Below, piece by piece: positions 6,921-13,586 of a DNA stretch of 16,609 nucleotides; the stretch's first letter is position 1; each line of letters begins with the position of its first letter. A model generated the notes under the pieces. The model saw nothing but the letters and a program-made list of their open reading frames with translations, ran no database searches and had not been told where the DNA came from. The position numbers were made by a program, and so were the translations under genes. The stretch lies in assembly GCA_030044035.1 (NCBI GenBank), contig JASHWN010000431.1, positions 1 to 16,609 of the forward strand, read 5' to 3'. This DNA is from Xanthobacteraceae bacterium. Lineage in GTDB: Bacteria > Pseudomonadota > Alphaproteobacteria > Rhizobiales > Xanthobacteraceae.

Positions 6921-8414
6921 TTAGAACCGCGGCAGATCCGGAAAGGCCACCTTGCCGGCATGCACGTGCATGCGGCCGAGCTCGGCGCAGCGGTGCAGCG
7001 TAGGAAAGACCTTGCCGGGATTGAGCAGGCTCTTGTCGTCGAAGGCGCATTTGAGCCGCTGCTGCTGGTCGAGATCGGCTGGCGTGAACATCGCCGGCAT
7101 CAGGTCGCGCTTTTCCACGCCGACGCCGTGCTCGCCGGTGAGCACGCCGCCGACTTCGACGCATAGCCGCAAAATATCGGCGCCGAATTCTTCGGCGCGC
7201 TCCAGCTCGCCCGGCCTGTTGGCGTCGTAGAGGATGAGCGGGTGCAGATTGCCGTCGCCGGCGTGAAACACGTTGGCGACGCGCAGCCCGTATTGCCGCG
7301 ACAGCTCCTGCATGCGCTTGAGCACGAGCGGCAGCTTGGCGCGCGGGATGGTGCCGTCCATGCAGTAATAATCCGGCGAGATGCGGCCGACCGCCGGGAA
7401 CGCCGCCTTGCGGCCGGCCCAGAACAACAGCCGCTCCTCTTCCGAGTTGGATATCCGGCAGGTCGCCGCGCAGCAGCCGCGCGCGATCTCCTGCACCCGC
7501 TCGAGCAGATGATCGACCTCGGCGGCCGGGCCGTCGAGCTCGACGATCAAGAGCGCCTCGACGTCGAGCGGATAGCCGGCGTGGACAAAGTCCTCGGCGG
7601 CCTTGATGGCCGGGCCGTCCATCATCTCCATACCGCCCGGAATGATGCCGGCGCCGATGATGCGGGCGACGCAATCGCCGGCGTCTTCGGAACTTGGAAA
7701 GCCGATCAAGGCGGCGCGCGCGGTCTGCGGCTTTTTCAGAATGCGCACCGTCACCTCGGTGACGACGCCGAGCAAACCCTCCGAGCCGGTGACGATGCCA
7801 AGGAGATCGTAGCCGCCGGCGTCGAGATGCTTGCCGCCGAGGCGCAGAACCTCGCCGGTCATCAGCACCAATTCGCAGCCGAGCACATTGTTGGTGGTGA
7901 CGCCGTATTTGAGGCAGTGCACGCCGCCGGAATTTTCCGCGACGTTGCCGCCGATCGTGCAGGCGATCTGCGACGACGGATCGGGCGCGTAGTAGAAGCC
8001 GGCCTGCTCGACCGCCTGCGACACCGCGAGATTGGTGACGCCGGGCTCGACCACGGCGACGCGATTGTCGAAATCGATCTCGCGGATGCGGTTGAACTTG
8101 GCCATGCCGAGGAGCACGCCGTCACCGAGCGGCAGCGCGCCACCCGAGAGCGAGGTGCCGGCGCCGCGCGGCACAACTTTGATGCCTTCGCGGTGGCAAT
8201 AGCCGAGCACCCCCGCGACCTGCGCAGTGGTTTCCGGCAGCACCACGACCATCGGCAGCTGGCGATAGGCGGTGAGCCCGTCGCTTTCGTACGGCCGCAT
8301 CGCTTCCTCGGAGGCGATGACGCCTTCGCCGGGAACGATGCCGCGCAATGCGGCCACGATCTCGGCGCGGCGCACGAGCACGGCATCGTCGGGTAACGGC
8401 ATTGCGACCGGCAC
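6921..8414 (-). CDS. glcD: Glycolate oxidase FAD subunit GlcD
   Basis: A 497-residue flavoprotein with the full GlcD layout. The FAD-binding domain shows PRGAGTSLSGG (82-92), DPSSQIACTIGGNVAENSGG (145-164) and a TGSEGLLGVVTE helix start. The FAD-oxidase C-terminal domain shows HAGDGNLHP (384-392), GEHGVGVEK (427-435) and the LLNPGKVFP ending, the histidine-rich active-site segments of this family. The enzyme oxidises glycolate (and possibly D-lactate or related 2-hydroxy acids, which homologues use) to the 2-oxo acid. The start is GTG 8414, supported by GGAG (8421-8424) six bases upstream; ATG 8402 lies too far from that site. It is the first gene of the minus-strand operon and is divergent from the cytochrome c gene across 154 bases. 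Confidence 0.93.
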   Translation of the reverse strand: MPVAMPLPDDAVLVRRAEIVAALRGIVPGEGVIASEEAMRPYESDGLTAYRQLPMVVVLPETTAQVAGVLGYCHREGIKVVPRGAGTSLSGGALPLGDGVLLGMAKFNRIREIDFDNRVAVVEPGVTNLAVSQAVEQAGFYYAPDPSSQIACTIGGNVAENSGGVHCLKYGVTTNNVLGCELVLMTGEVLRLGGKHLDAGGYDLLGIVTGSEGLLGVVTEVTVRILKKPQTARAALIGFPSSEDAGDCVARIIGAGIIPGGMEMMDGPAIKAAEDFVHAGYPLDVEALLIVELDGPAAEVDHLLERVQEIARGCCAATCRISNSEEERLLFWAGRKAAFPAVGRISPDYYCMDGTIPRAKLPLVLKRMQELSRQYGLRVANVFHAGDGNLHPLILYDANRPGELERAEEFGADILRLCVEVGGVLTGEHGVGVEKRDLMPAMFTPADLDQQQRLKCAFDDKSLLNPGKVFPTLHRCAELGRMHVHAGKVAFPDLPRF

Positions 8415-8486
8415 GTTTTGCTCCAGACGCTAGGCGGTATCAGTGGCGCTCATTATAGCGTGAAAATTCAGTGCGCGCAGTTTGGA

Positions 8487-8502
8487 ATCGCCTGCCGGCG
8501 AT
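8487..8502. promoter_or_regulatory. Inverted repeat in the glcD/cytochrome c divergent region
   Basis: ATCGCC-TGCC-GGCGAT is a perfect 6+6 inverted repeat in the 154-base region shared by glcD and the cytochrome c gene. Eight bases to its right is TTGACA (8511-8516), a good -35 for the plus strand, though no convincing -10 follows. The site could be an operator; no regulator of the glycolate genes is encoded in the window. Confidence 0.25.
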
Positions 8503-8568
8503 TTTGGCCGTTGACAGGCGAAAGCGGGCTCGCTTGAACGGCTCGGCCAATCGTCGAAAGGGAACGCA

Positions 8569-8961
8569 ATGATGAGAACGTTGAGTGTCGGGGCCATCAT
8601 GCTGACAGTGTCCGCGGGCGCGGTCTCCGCGCAGAACGTCGCGGACGGCGAGCGCGATTTTGCGGTGTGCCGGGCCTGCCACCAGGTCGGCGACACGGCC
8701 GAGAACATGCTCGGGCCGCAGCTCAACGGGCTCGACGGCCGCAAGGCCGGCAGCGTCGCGGACTATCCCTATTCCGAGGCGATGAAGAACTCCGGCATCA
8801 CCTGGAACGCGGCCACGTTCAAGGAGTACATCCACGACCCGCAGGCCATCGTGAAGGGCACCAAGATGCCGTTCGCCGGCATCAAGGATGACCAGAAAGT
8901 CGCCGATCTGTGGGCCTATATCAGCCAATTCGACGCCGACGGTGCGATCAAGAAGAAGTAA
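8569..8961 (+). CDS. Periplasmic class I c-type cytochrome (c2/c550-like)
   Basis: A 130-residue protein with a signal peptide ending at about residue 21 (VSA before QN) and a single heme site CRACH at 34-38. Further family marks are MLGPQLNGLDGRKAG, the Y-P-Y-S-E-A-M-K segment and the sixth heme ligand Met 100 in KGTKMPFAG. The C-terminal helix DDQKVADLWAYISQF completes a mitochondrial-type class I cytochrome c fold, normal in length. Such proteins shuttle electrons in the periplasm between the cytochrome bc1 complex and oxidases, or from photosynthetic or methylotrophic donors. AAGGGA (8558-8563) precedes two adjacent ATGs (8569, 8572); either could be used. It is divergent from glcD and the stress protein lies 90 bases downstream. 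Confidence 0.93.
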   Translation: MMRTLSVGAIMLTVSAGAVSAQNVADGERDFAVCRACHQVGDTAENMLGPQLNGLDGRKAGSVADYPYSEAMKNSGITWNAATFKEYIHDPQAIVKGTKMPFAGIKDDQKVADLWAYISQFDADGAIKKK

Positions 8962-8976
8962 GCTATCGCGACGCGC

Positions 8977-8990
8977 TTGATCTCGATCAA
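8977..8990 (+). promoter_or_regulatory. FNR/FixK-type binding site before the universal stress protein
   Basis: TTGAT-CTCG-ATCAA is a perfect match to the TTGAT-N4-ATCAA consensus of FNR, Anr and FixK proteins and is a full 14-base palindrome. Its centre is 68 bases before the ATG at 9052. A/T-rich -10-like sequences (TATGAT 9003-9008, TATAAA 9008-9013) follow at a spacing near that of a class II activator site (centre about -37 to -41). This predicts activation of the downstream gene under low oxygen. The regulator is not in the window. Confidence 0.8.
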
Positions 8991-9051
8991 TGACCGTCGC
9001 CTTATGATATAAAATGAGATTGGACCGGCGCAGGCACAGGGAGACGCCGCA

Positions 9052-9882
9052 ATGATCAAGGACATGGTGGTCAATCTGAGCATCGGCGAAGGCGGCAGCT
9101 ACGCCGGCGATTACGCCATCTCCGTTGCCGAGGCGCTCGATGCGCATTTGACCGGCATCGCTTTCTTGTACGACGCCGTCGTGCCGGTCGCGGCCACCGG
9201 CTATATCCCACCCGAAGTCATCGAAACCCAGCAGGCCGACAGCGAAGCTGCCGCCAAGGCCGCGCTCGACGGGTTTGCCGCAGCGGCGTCGCGCGCCGGC
9301 ATCGCCGCCGAGCCGATGAAGCTTGCCGCAAGCTTTGCCGGCGCCGGCGAGCAGTTCGGCATGATCGCGCGGCGCTTCGACCTGGCCGTGGTCGGCCAGG
9401 CCGAGCCTGGGAAAGACACGGTCGAGGAATTGATCGCCGAGAGCGCGCTGTTCGAATCCGGCCGGCCGGTCATTGTCGTGCCCTACATCCAGAAGGCGCC
9501 GCTCAAGCTCGACCGGGTCATGGTGTGCTGGGACGGCAGCCGGGCCGCGACGCGCGCGATCGCCGACGCCATGCCGGTGCTCGAGCGCGCCGGCGCCGTA
9601 GAAGTGGTGATCATCGCCGACGAGCCCGGCAAACAGGACGAGATTGCCGGCGCCGATATGGGCCAGCACCTCGCCCGCCACGGGCTGAAGGTCGACGTCA
9701 AACGCATGAGCCTCGGCGACATCGACGTCGCCGACGCCCTGCTCTCGCACGCCGCCGACGCCAATACCGATTTCATGGTGATGGGCGGCTACGGCCATTC
9801 CCGCCTGCGCGAATTCGTGCTCGGCGGCGTCACCCGCAGCATTCTGCGCTCGATGACCGTGCCGGTGCTGATGTCGCACTGA
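9052..9882 (+). CDS. Universal stress protein with two tandem UspA domains
   Basis: A 276-residue protein with two UspA-type halves. The N-terminal half (about 1-147) starts MIKDMVVNLSIGEGG and ends RPVIVVPY; it lacks a recognisable ATP loop. The C-terminal half begins at KLDRVMVCWDGS (152-163) and contains GGYGHSRLREFVLGGVTRS (245-263), which fits the G-2x-G-9x-G nucleotide-binding motif, and ends TVPVLMSH. Only the second half is therefore likely to bind ATP. Tandem USPs of this size are common in alphaproteobacteria and act as cytoplasmic stress or energy-limitation factors with poorly known partners. AGGGAG (9038-9043) lies eight bases before the ATG. The perfect FNR/FixK box upstream suggests an oxygen-limitation role. 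Confidence 0.92.
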   Translation: MIKDMVVNLSIGEGGSYAGDYAISVAEALDAHLTGIAFLYDAVVPVAATGYIPPEVIETQQADSEAAAKAALDGFAAAASRAGIAAEPMKLAASFAGAGEQFGMIARRFDLAVVGQAEPGKDTVEELIAESALFESGRPVIVVPYIQKAPLKLDRVMVCWDGSRAATRAIADAMPVLERAGAVEVVIIADEPGKQDEIAGADMGQHLARHGLKVDVKRMSLGDIDVADALLSHAADANTDFMVMGGYGHSRLREFVLGGVTRSILRSMTVPVLMSH

Positions 9883-9894
9883 AGAACGCGCCGC

Positions 9895-9913
9895 GCGACG
9901 TGCGACGCGTCGC
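9895..9913 (+). terminator. Weak hairpin after the universal stress protein gene
   Basis: GCGACG (9895-9900) pairs with CGTCGC (9908-9913) across a seven-base loop, 12 bases after the stop. No T-run follows, so a terminator role is only suggested. The rest of the gap up to the liv operon (9883-10064) holds no gene and no convincing promoter; a second loose repeat, CCGGC/GCCGG, lies at 9992-10011. Confidence 0.2.
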
Positions 9914-10073
9914 CCTAGCCGAAATTATGTGCTCTGCGGATCGTTGACGCGCGAATAGCGGGCGTGTCACGCTGTTCATCGTCGGTTGAGACCGGCGGCG
10001 CAACAAGCCGGATCGACCTAGTCCCTTGCTTCGGCGAGGGCCAGCGGGGAACACAGGCGGGAGGATGGCCTTG

Positions 10074-10094
10074 ATGGCGATTGCCTCCGCATGA
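10074..10094 (+). CDS. Possible six-residue leader ORF coupled to livG
   Basis: ATG GCG ATT GCC TCC GCA TGA encodes MAIASA and its stop overlaps the livG start as ATGA (10091-10094). GGGAGG (10059-10064) is nine bases before this ATG, whereas livG itself has no ribosome site at normal spacing. An in-frame ATG at 10065 directly abuts the GGGAGG. A translational-coupling leader is therefore plausible, but a chance match cannot be excluded. Confidence 0.35.
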   Translation: MAIASA

Positions 10095-10906
10095 GTGGCG
10101 TGCCGTTGCGCACGACGGCGGCTTCGCAAGGCGGCGCGCCGGCGCAACTGCTTGAAGTCGCGGACGTGACCATGCGCTTCGGCGGCATCGTCGCGCTCGA
10201 CGGCGTCACGTTCTCGGTCGCGCCCGGCCGCATCACCGGACTGATCGGACCGAACGGCGCCGGCAAGACCACGCTGTTCAATTGTCTGAGCCGCCTCTAT
10301 CGCCCCGCGCGTGGCGACATCCGCCTCAATGGCCGCTCGCTCGCCGACTGCGCGCCCGCCGACATCGCCGGCTTGGGCATCGGCCGCACGTTTCAGAGCC
10401 CGACCTTGTTCGACTCGCTCTCGGTGCTCGATAACGTCAAGATCGGCGCTCATGCGCGCGGCCGCAACGGCCCCCTCACCGACGCGTTCACGCTGCCCTC
10501 ATCGCGTCGCGAAGAGCGTGAGTTCGATCTCATCGCGCGGGTCACACTCGACTTCGTCGAGCTCGGCGGCGCGGCGACGCGGCCGGCGGCGAGCCTGACC
10601 TTTGCCCAGCGCAAGCGCGTCGAGCTCGCCCGCGCGCTGGCGACAAAGCCTGCGCTCGTCCTGCTCGACGAGCCGGCCGGCGGGCTCAATCACGACGAAG
10701 TGGCGCAACTCGGCGCGCTCATTCGTTCGATCCGCGACAAGCTCGAAATAACCGTGCTGTTGGTCGAGCACCACATGGGCCTGGTGATGAGCTTGTCCGA
10801 TCAGGTCGTGGTGCTCAATTTCGGCCGCGTCATCGCCGACGGCACGCCCGAGGAGGTGCGCGGCGTGCCGGCCGTGACCGAGGCTTATCTGGGGACGCGG
10901 CACTGA
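10091..10906 (+). CDS. livG: ABC transporter ATP-binding protein, LivG type
   Basis: A 271-residue ABC ATPase of the branched-chain-amino-acid (HAAT) class. The Walker A motif GPNGAGKT is at 53-60, the Q-loop RTFQSP at 99-104, Walker B LVLLDEP at 189-195 and the H-loop in VEHHM near 227. The signature motif is degenerate, SLTFAQRKRVELARAL instead of LSGGQ, as in some LivG proteins. The AGGLNHDE D-loop and the short insertion after the Q-loop (ALSVLDNVKIGAHAR-like region) are typical of LivG. It would power import as a heterodimer with LivF. ATG 10091 has no good in-frame alternative; the first 20 residues are a variable extension. The stop overlaps the livF start as TGATG. Confidence 0.93.
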   Translation: MSGVPLRTTAASQGGAPAQLLEVADVTMRFGGIVALDGVTFSVAPGRITGLIGPNGAGKTTLFNCLSRLYRPARGDIRLNGRSLADCAPADIAGLGIGRTFQSPTLFDSLSVLDNVKIGAHARGRNGPLTDAFTLPSSRREEREFDLIARVTLDFVELGGAATRPAASLTFAQRKRVELARALATKPALVLLDEPAGGLNHDEVAQLGALIRSIRDKLEITVLLVEHHMGLVMSLSDQVVVLNFGRVIADGTPEEVRGVPAVTEAYLGTRH

Positions 10907-11613
10907 TGGCACCGATCCTGCACCTGCACGCGGTCAAGGCGTTTTACGGCGCGTTCGAGGCGCTGCACGGCATCGACGTCGCGGTCGAGGACGGCGGCAT
11001 GACCGTGCTCTTGGGCGCCAACGGCGCCGGCAAGACCACGACCTTGCGCGCGGTGTGCGGCATGGTGCGCAGCGAAGGCGCTATCGTTTTTGCCGGCGAG
11101 GCGCTGCAGCGGCGCTCGACCGAAGAGATCGCCGCCATGGGCGTCGCCCATGTGCCGGAGGGGCGCGGCACGTTCGTCGGCCTGACGGTTGAAGAAAATC
11201 TGCGTCTCGGCGGTTACACGCGCGCCAGCAAGCCGCACGACGCCATGGCCCGCATGTACGGCTATTTTCCGATTCTTGCCGACCGGCGGCGCCAGCAGGC
11301 CGGCGCGCTCTCCGGCGGCGAGCAGCAGATGCTGGCAATCGCCCGCGCGCTGATGATGGCGCCGCGGCTTCTGGTGCTCGACGAGCCGTCGTTCGGCCTC
11401 GCTCCGCGCGTCGTCGAAGCGATCTTCGCCATCATCGACCGCATCCGCCGCGAGCAACGCGTCAGCGTGCTGTTGGTCGAGCAGAACGCCAGCCTGGCGC
11501 TGGAGCTCGCCGACCACGCTTATCTGATCGAGACCGGTTACGTCGTCGCTTCTGGCAGCGCCAAAGCGCTGGCCGACGATCCGCAAATTCGCCGCTCCTA
11601 TCTCGGCTACTGA
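10906..11613 (+). CDS. livF: ABC transporter ATP-binding protein, LivF type
   Basis: A 235-residue ABC ATPase of normal LivF length. It shows the Y-loop start LHAVKAFYGAFEALHGID, Walker A GANGAGKT (37-44), the LivF-specific AHVPEGRGTF (81-90), a canonical signature LSGGEQQMLAIARALM (135-150) and Walker B LLVLDEP followed by SFGLAP (155-167). LivF pairs with LivG on the cytoplasmic face of the LivH/LivM permease. Translation is probably coupled to livG through the TGATG overlap. In contrast to LivG, all catalytic motifs are canonical. The substrate is set by the periplasmic protein and cannot be read from this subunit. Confidence 0.95.
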   Translation: MAPILHLHAVKAFYGAFEALHGIDVAVEDGGMTVLLGANGAGKTTTLRAVCGMVRSEGAIVFAGEALQRRSTEEIAAMGVAHVPEGRGTFVGLTVEENLRLGGYTRASKPHDAMARMYGYFPILADRRRQQAGALSGGEQQMLAIARALMMAPRLLVLDEPSFGLAPRVVEAIFAIIDRIRREQRVSVLLVEQNASLALELADHAYLIETGYVVASGSAKALADDPQIRRSYLGY

Positions 11614-11622
11614 CGAGCGCCC

Positions 11623-12492
11623 ATGCACCTGTTCCTGCAGCAAGTGTTTTCCGGACTGGCCTCGGGCGCCATTTATGCGAGCCTCGCGCTGGCGCTGGTG
11701 ATGATCTACCGCGCCACCGATCTCGTGAATTTCGCCCAGGGCGAGATGGCGATGTTTTCCACCTACATCGCCTGGATGCTGGTCAACGCGGCCGTGCCGT
11801 TCTGGGCGGCGTTTGCGCTCACGCTGATCGTCTCGTTCATCGGCGGCATGGTGATCGAACGGGTCGTCGTCCGGCCGGTCGAGAATGCGCCGGTTCTGGC
11901 CGCCGTCGTCGTCACCATCGGCTTGCTGCTGATCTTCAACGCGCTGGCGGGCTGGCTTTTCACCTATACGCTGCAGGAATTCCCAAGCCCATTTCCGGAC
12001 CGGCCGCTGTTCGGCGCGCTCATGACCACCCGCGACCTCGGCGTCATCGCCGTGACGCTGATCATGCTCGCGCTGTTGTTCGCGTTCTTCCGTTTCACCG
12101 CGACCGGGTTGGCGATGCGCGCGGCGGCGCAAAATCCGGCCTCGGCGCGGCTCTGCGGCATTCGCGTCGGCCGCATGCTCGCCATCGGCTGGGGCCTTGC
12201 TGCCGCGATCGGCGCCACCGCCGGCATCATGGTGGCGCCGATCCTGTTCCTCGATCCCGAGATGATGAGCGGCGTGCTGCTCTACGCCTTCACCGGCGCG
12301 CTCCTTGGCGGCATCACCAGCCCGGTCGGCGCCGTGATCGGCGGCCTGATCGTCGGCGTCACCGAAAATCTGGTCGGCACCTATTTGATCGCGAGCCAGC
12401 TCAAGCTGACGGTGGCGCTGATCTTGATCGTCATCGTGCTCGCATTCCGGCCCAACGGTCTGTTCGGCACCGCGATCGTGCGGCGGGTGTGA
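11623..12492 (+). CDS. livH: Branched-chain amino acid-type ABC permease, LivH type
   Basis: A 289-residue, strongly hydrophobic inner-membrane protein with about eight predicted membrane segments. Family marks are the N-terminal FSGLASGAIYASLALALVMI segment, the TDLVNFAQGEMAM loop after the first helices, VIERVVVRPVENAP, and the C-terminal GALLGGITSPVGAVIGG and ENLVGTYL segments, all typical of LivH. It forms the transmembrane channel with LivM. The ATG at 11623 lies nine bases after the livF stop, with only a weak GAGCG ahead. The gene ends with TGA at 12490-12492, two bases before the livM ATG. Confidence 0.95.
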   Translation: MHLFLQQVFSGLASGAIYASLALALVMIYRATDLVNFAQGEMAMFSTYIAWMLVNAAVPFWAAFALTLIVSFIGGMVIERVVVRPVENAPVLAAVVVTIGLLLIFNALAGWLFTYTLQEFPSPFPDRPLFGALMTTRDLGVIAVTLIMLALLFAFFRFTATGLAMRAAAQNPASARLCGIRVGRMLAIGWGLAAAIGATAGIMVAPILFLDPEMMSGVLLYAFTGALLGGITSPVGAVIGGLIVGVTENLVGTYLIASQLKLTVALILIVIVLAFRPNGLFGTAIVRRV

Positions 12493-12494
12493 CC

Positions 12495-13586
12495 ATGAAC
12501 GATGGCACCGCCGCGATTGCTTCTGAAAAGCTCGCCGTCGGCGGCGAAGCGCGGCTGCGCATCGGCGCGTGGCGGCGGTTTGCCATCGCGGCTTTGATCG
12601 TGCTGGCCGCGGCGCTGCCGTTCGGCCTGAGCAATTACCAGGTCTTCGAGCTGACGCAGGTGATGATCTACGCCATCGCCGTGCTCGGGCTCAACATCCT
12701 CACCGGCTATAACGGCCAGATCTCGCTCGGCCACGGCGGCTTCTTTGCCGCCGGCGGCTACACCGCCGCGGTGCTGATGCACCGCTACGGCGTGCCGTAC
12801 TGGGCGACGCTGCCGCCGGCCGCCCTGGTCGGTTTCGCGCTCGGCCTGTTGTTCGGGCTGCCGGCGTTGCGCTTCGAAGGTCCCTATCTGGCGCTGGTCA
12901 CGCTCGCCATGGCGGTCGCGACGCCGCAGACGCTGAAATACTTTTCCTGGACCGGCGGCCAGCAGGGCCTCAATCTCGCCAAGCCGGCGCCGCCGCCCGG
13001 GCTCGGCATCGACCGCGACCGCTGGCTCTATCTGTTCGTCCTGGTGATTTTGTTGGTCGCCATCCGCGTCGCCGCCAACCTGCTCAACGGCCGCACCGGC
13101 CGCGCCTGGATGGCGATCCGCGACCATCCGATCGCGGCAGCGGCGATGGGCGTCGATACCCCACGCTACAAGACCTTGGCGTTCGGTACCTCGACCTTGT
13201 TCACCGCGGTCGCCGGCGCGCTGGCTGCGATCGTGGTCGGCTTCGTGGCGCCGGAGAGTTTTAGCCTGTTCCTGTCGATATCGTTCCTGGTAGGCTCGGC
13301 GGTCGGCGGCATCGCCACCATCGGCGGCGCCATCGTCGGCGGCTTTTTCATCGAGTTCGTGCCGAACTTCGCCAATGACATTTCCGACGCTGCGCCATGG
13401 GCGATCTACGGACTGGCGATGCTGTTGTTCATGTACGCGATGCCGCGCGGCGTCGTCGGCTCGCTCGGTCCGCTCGCCGCTTGGCTGCGCGGCCGATTGC
13501 GGCCGGCCGTGGCCGCTGGAGAAATCTCTGCGGCATCGAACAACGCTTCATCACCGCAACAAACAAGCCAAGGGAGGTTGGAATGA
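12495..13586 (+). CDS. livM: Branched-chain amino acid-type ABC permease, LivM type
   Basis: A 363-residue membrane protein, second permease of the ABC system. After a soluble N-terminal stretch of about 28 residues come the hydrophobic segments, with the LivM hallmark GYNGQISLGHGGFFAAGGY and the cytoplasmic coupling loop RAWMAIRDHPIAAAAMGVD. The C-terminal ISFLVGSAVGGIATIGGAIVG region is also family-typical. It ends in a Ser/Asn/Gln-rich tail (ASNNASSPQQTSQGRLE). A GTG at 12489 overlaps the livH stop, but I prefer ATG 12495, two bases after it; both give the same protein except two residues. The last codons contain AGGGAGG, which serves as the livK ribosome site, and its TGA overlaps the livK ATG (ATGA). 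Confidence 0.94.
   Translation: MNDGTAAIASEKLAVGGEARLRIGAWRRFAIAALIVLAAALPFGLSNYQVFELTQVMIYAIAVLGLNILTGYNGQISLGHGGFFAAGGYTAAVLMHRYGVPYWATLPPAALVGFALGLLFGLPALRFEGPYLALVTLAMAVATPQTLKYFSWTGGQQGLNLAKPAPPPGLGIDRDRWLYLFVLVILLVAIRVAANLLNGRTGRAWMAIRDHPIAAAAMGVDTPRYKTLAFGTSTLFTAVAGALAAIVVGFVAPESFSLFLSISFLVGSAVGGIATIGGAIVGGFFIEFVPNFANDISDAAPWAIYGLAMLLFMYAMPRGVVGSLGPLAAWLRGRLRPAVAAGEISAASNNASSPQQTSQGRLE

Noticed and set aside
7242..8396. 384-codon plus-strand open frame opposite glcD, and a similar 386-codon frame at 5843-7003 opposite the LLM gene
   Set aside because: Both are antisense to genes with unmistakable family motifs, and neither translation resembles a protein family.
8440..9879. 479-codon minus-strand open frame opposite the cytochrome c and stress protein genes
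   Set aside because: It runs antisense to two well-identified genes with ribosome sites and motifs. Its composition is His/Arg/Gly/Asp-rich with no family resemblance, as expected from the complement of GC-rich codons.
10169..10639. Degenerate ABC signature (LTFAQ) in LivG as a sign of an inactive ATPase
   Set aside because: Variant signatures are common in LivG proteins, and all other ATPase motifs are intact; the partner LivF carries the canonical LSGGE.
10885..12132. 415-codon minus-strand open frame opposite livF and livH
   Set aside because: The low-complexity Arg/His/Gln/Glu-rich translation is a typical shadow of a GC-rich gene; livF and livH on the other strand have clear motifs.
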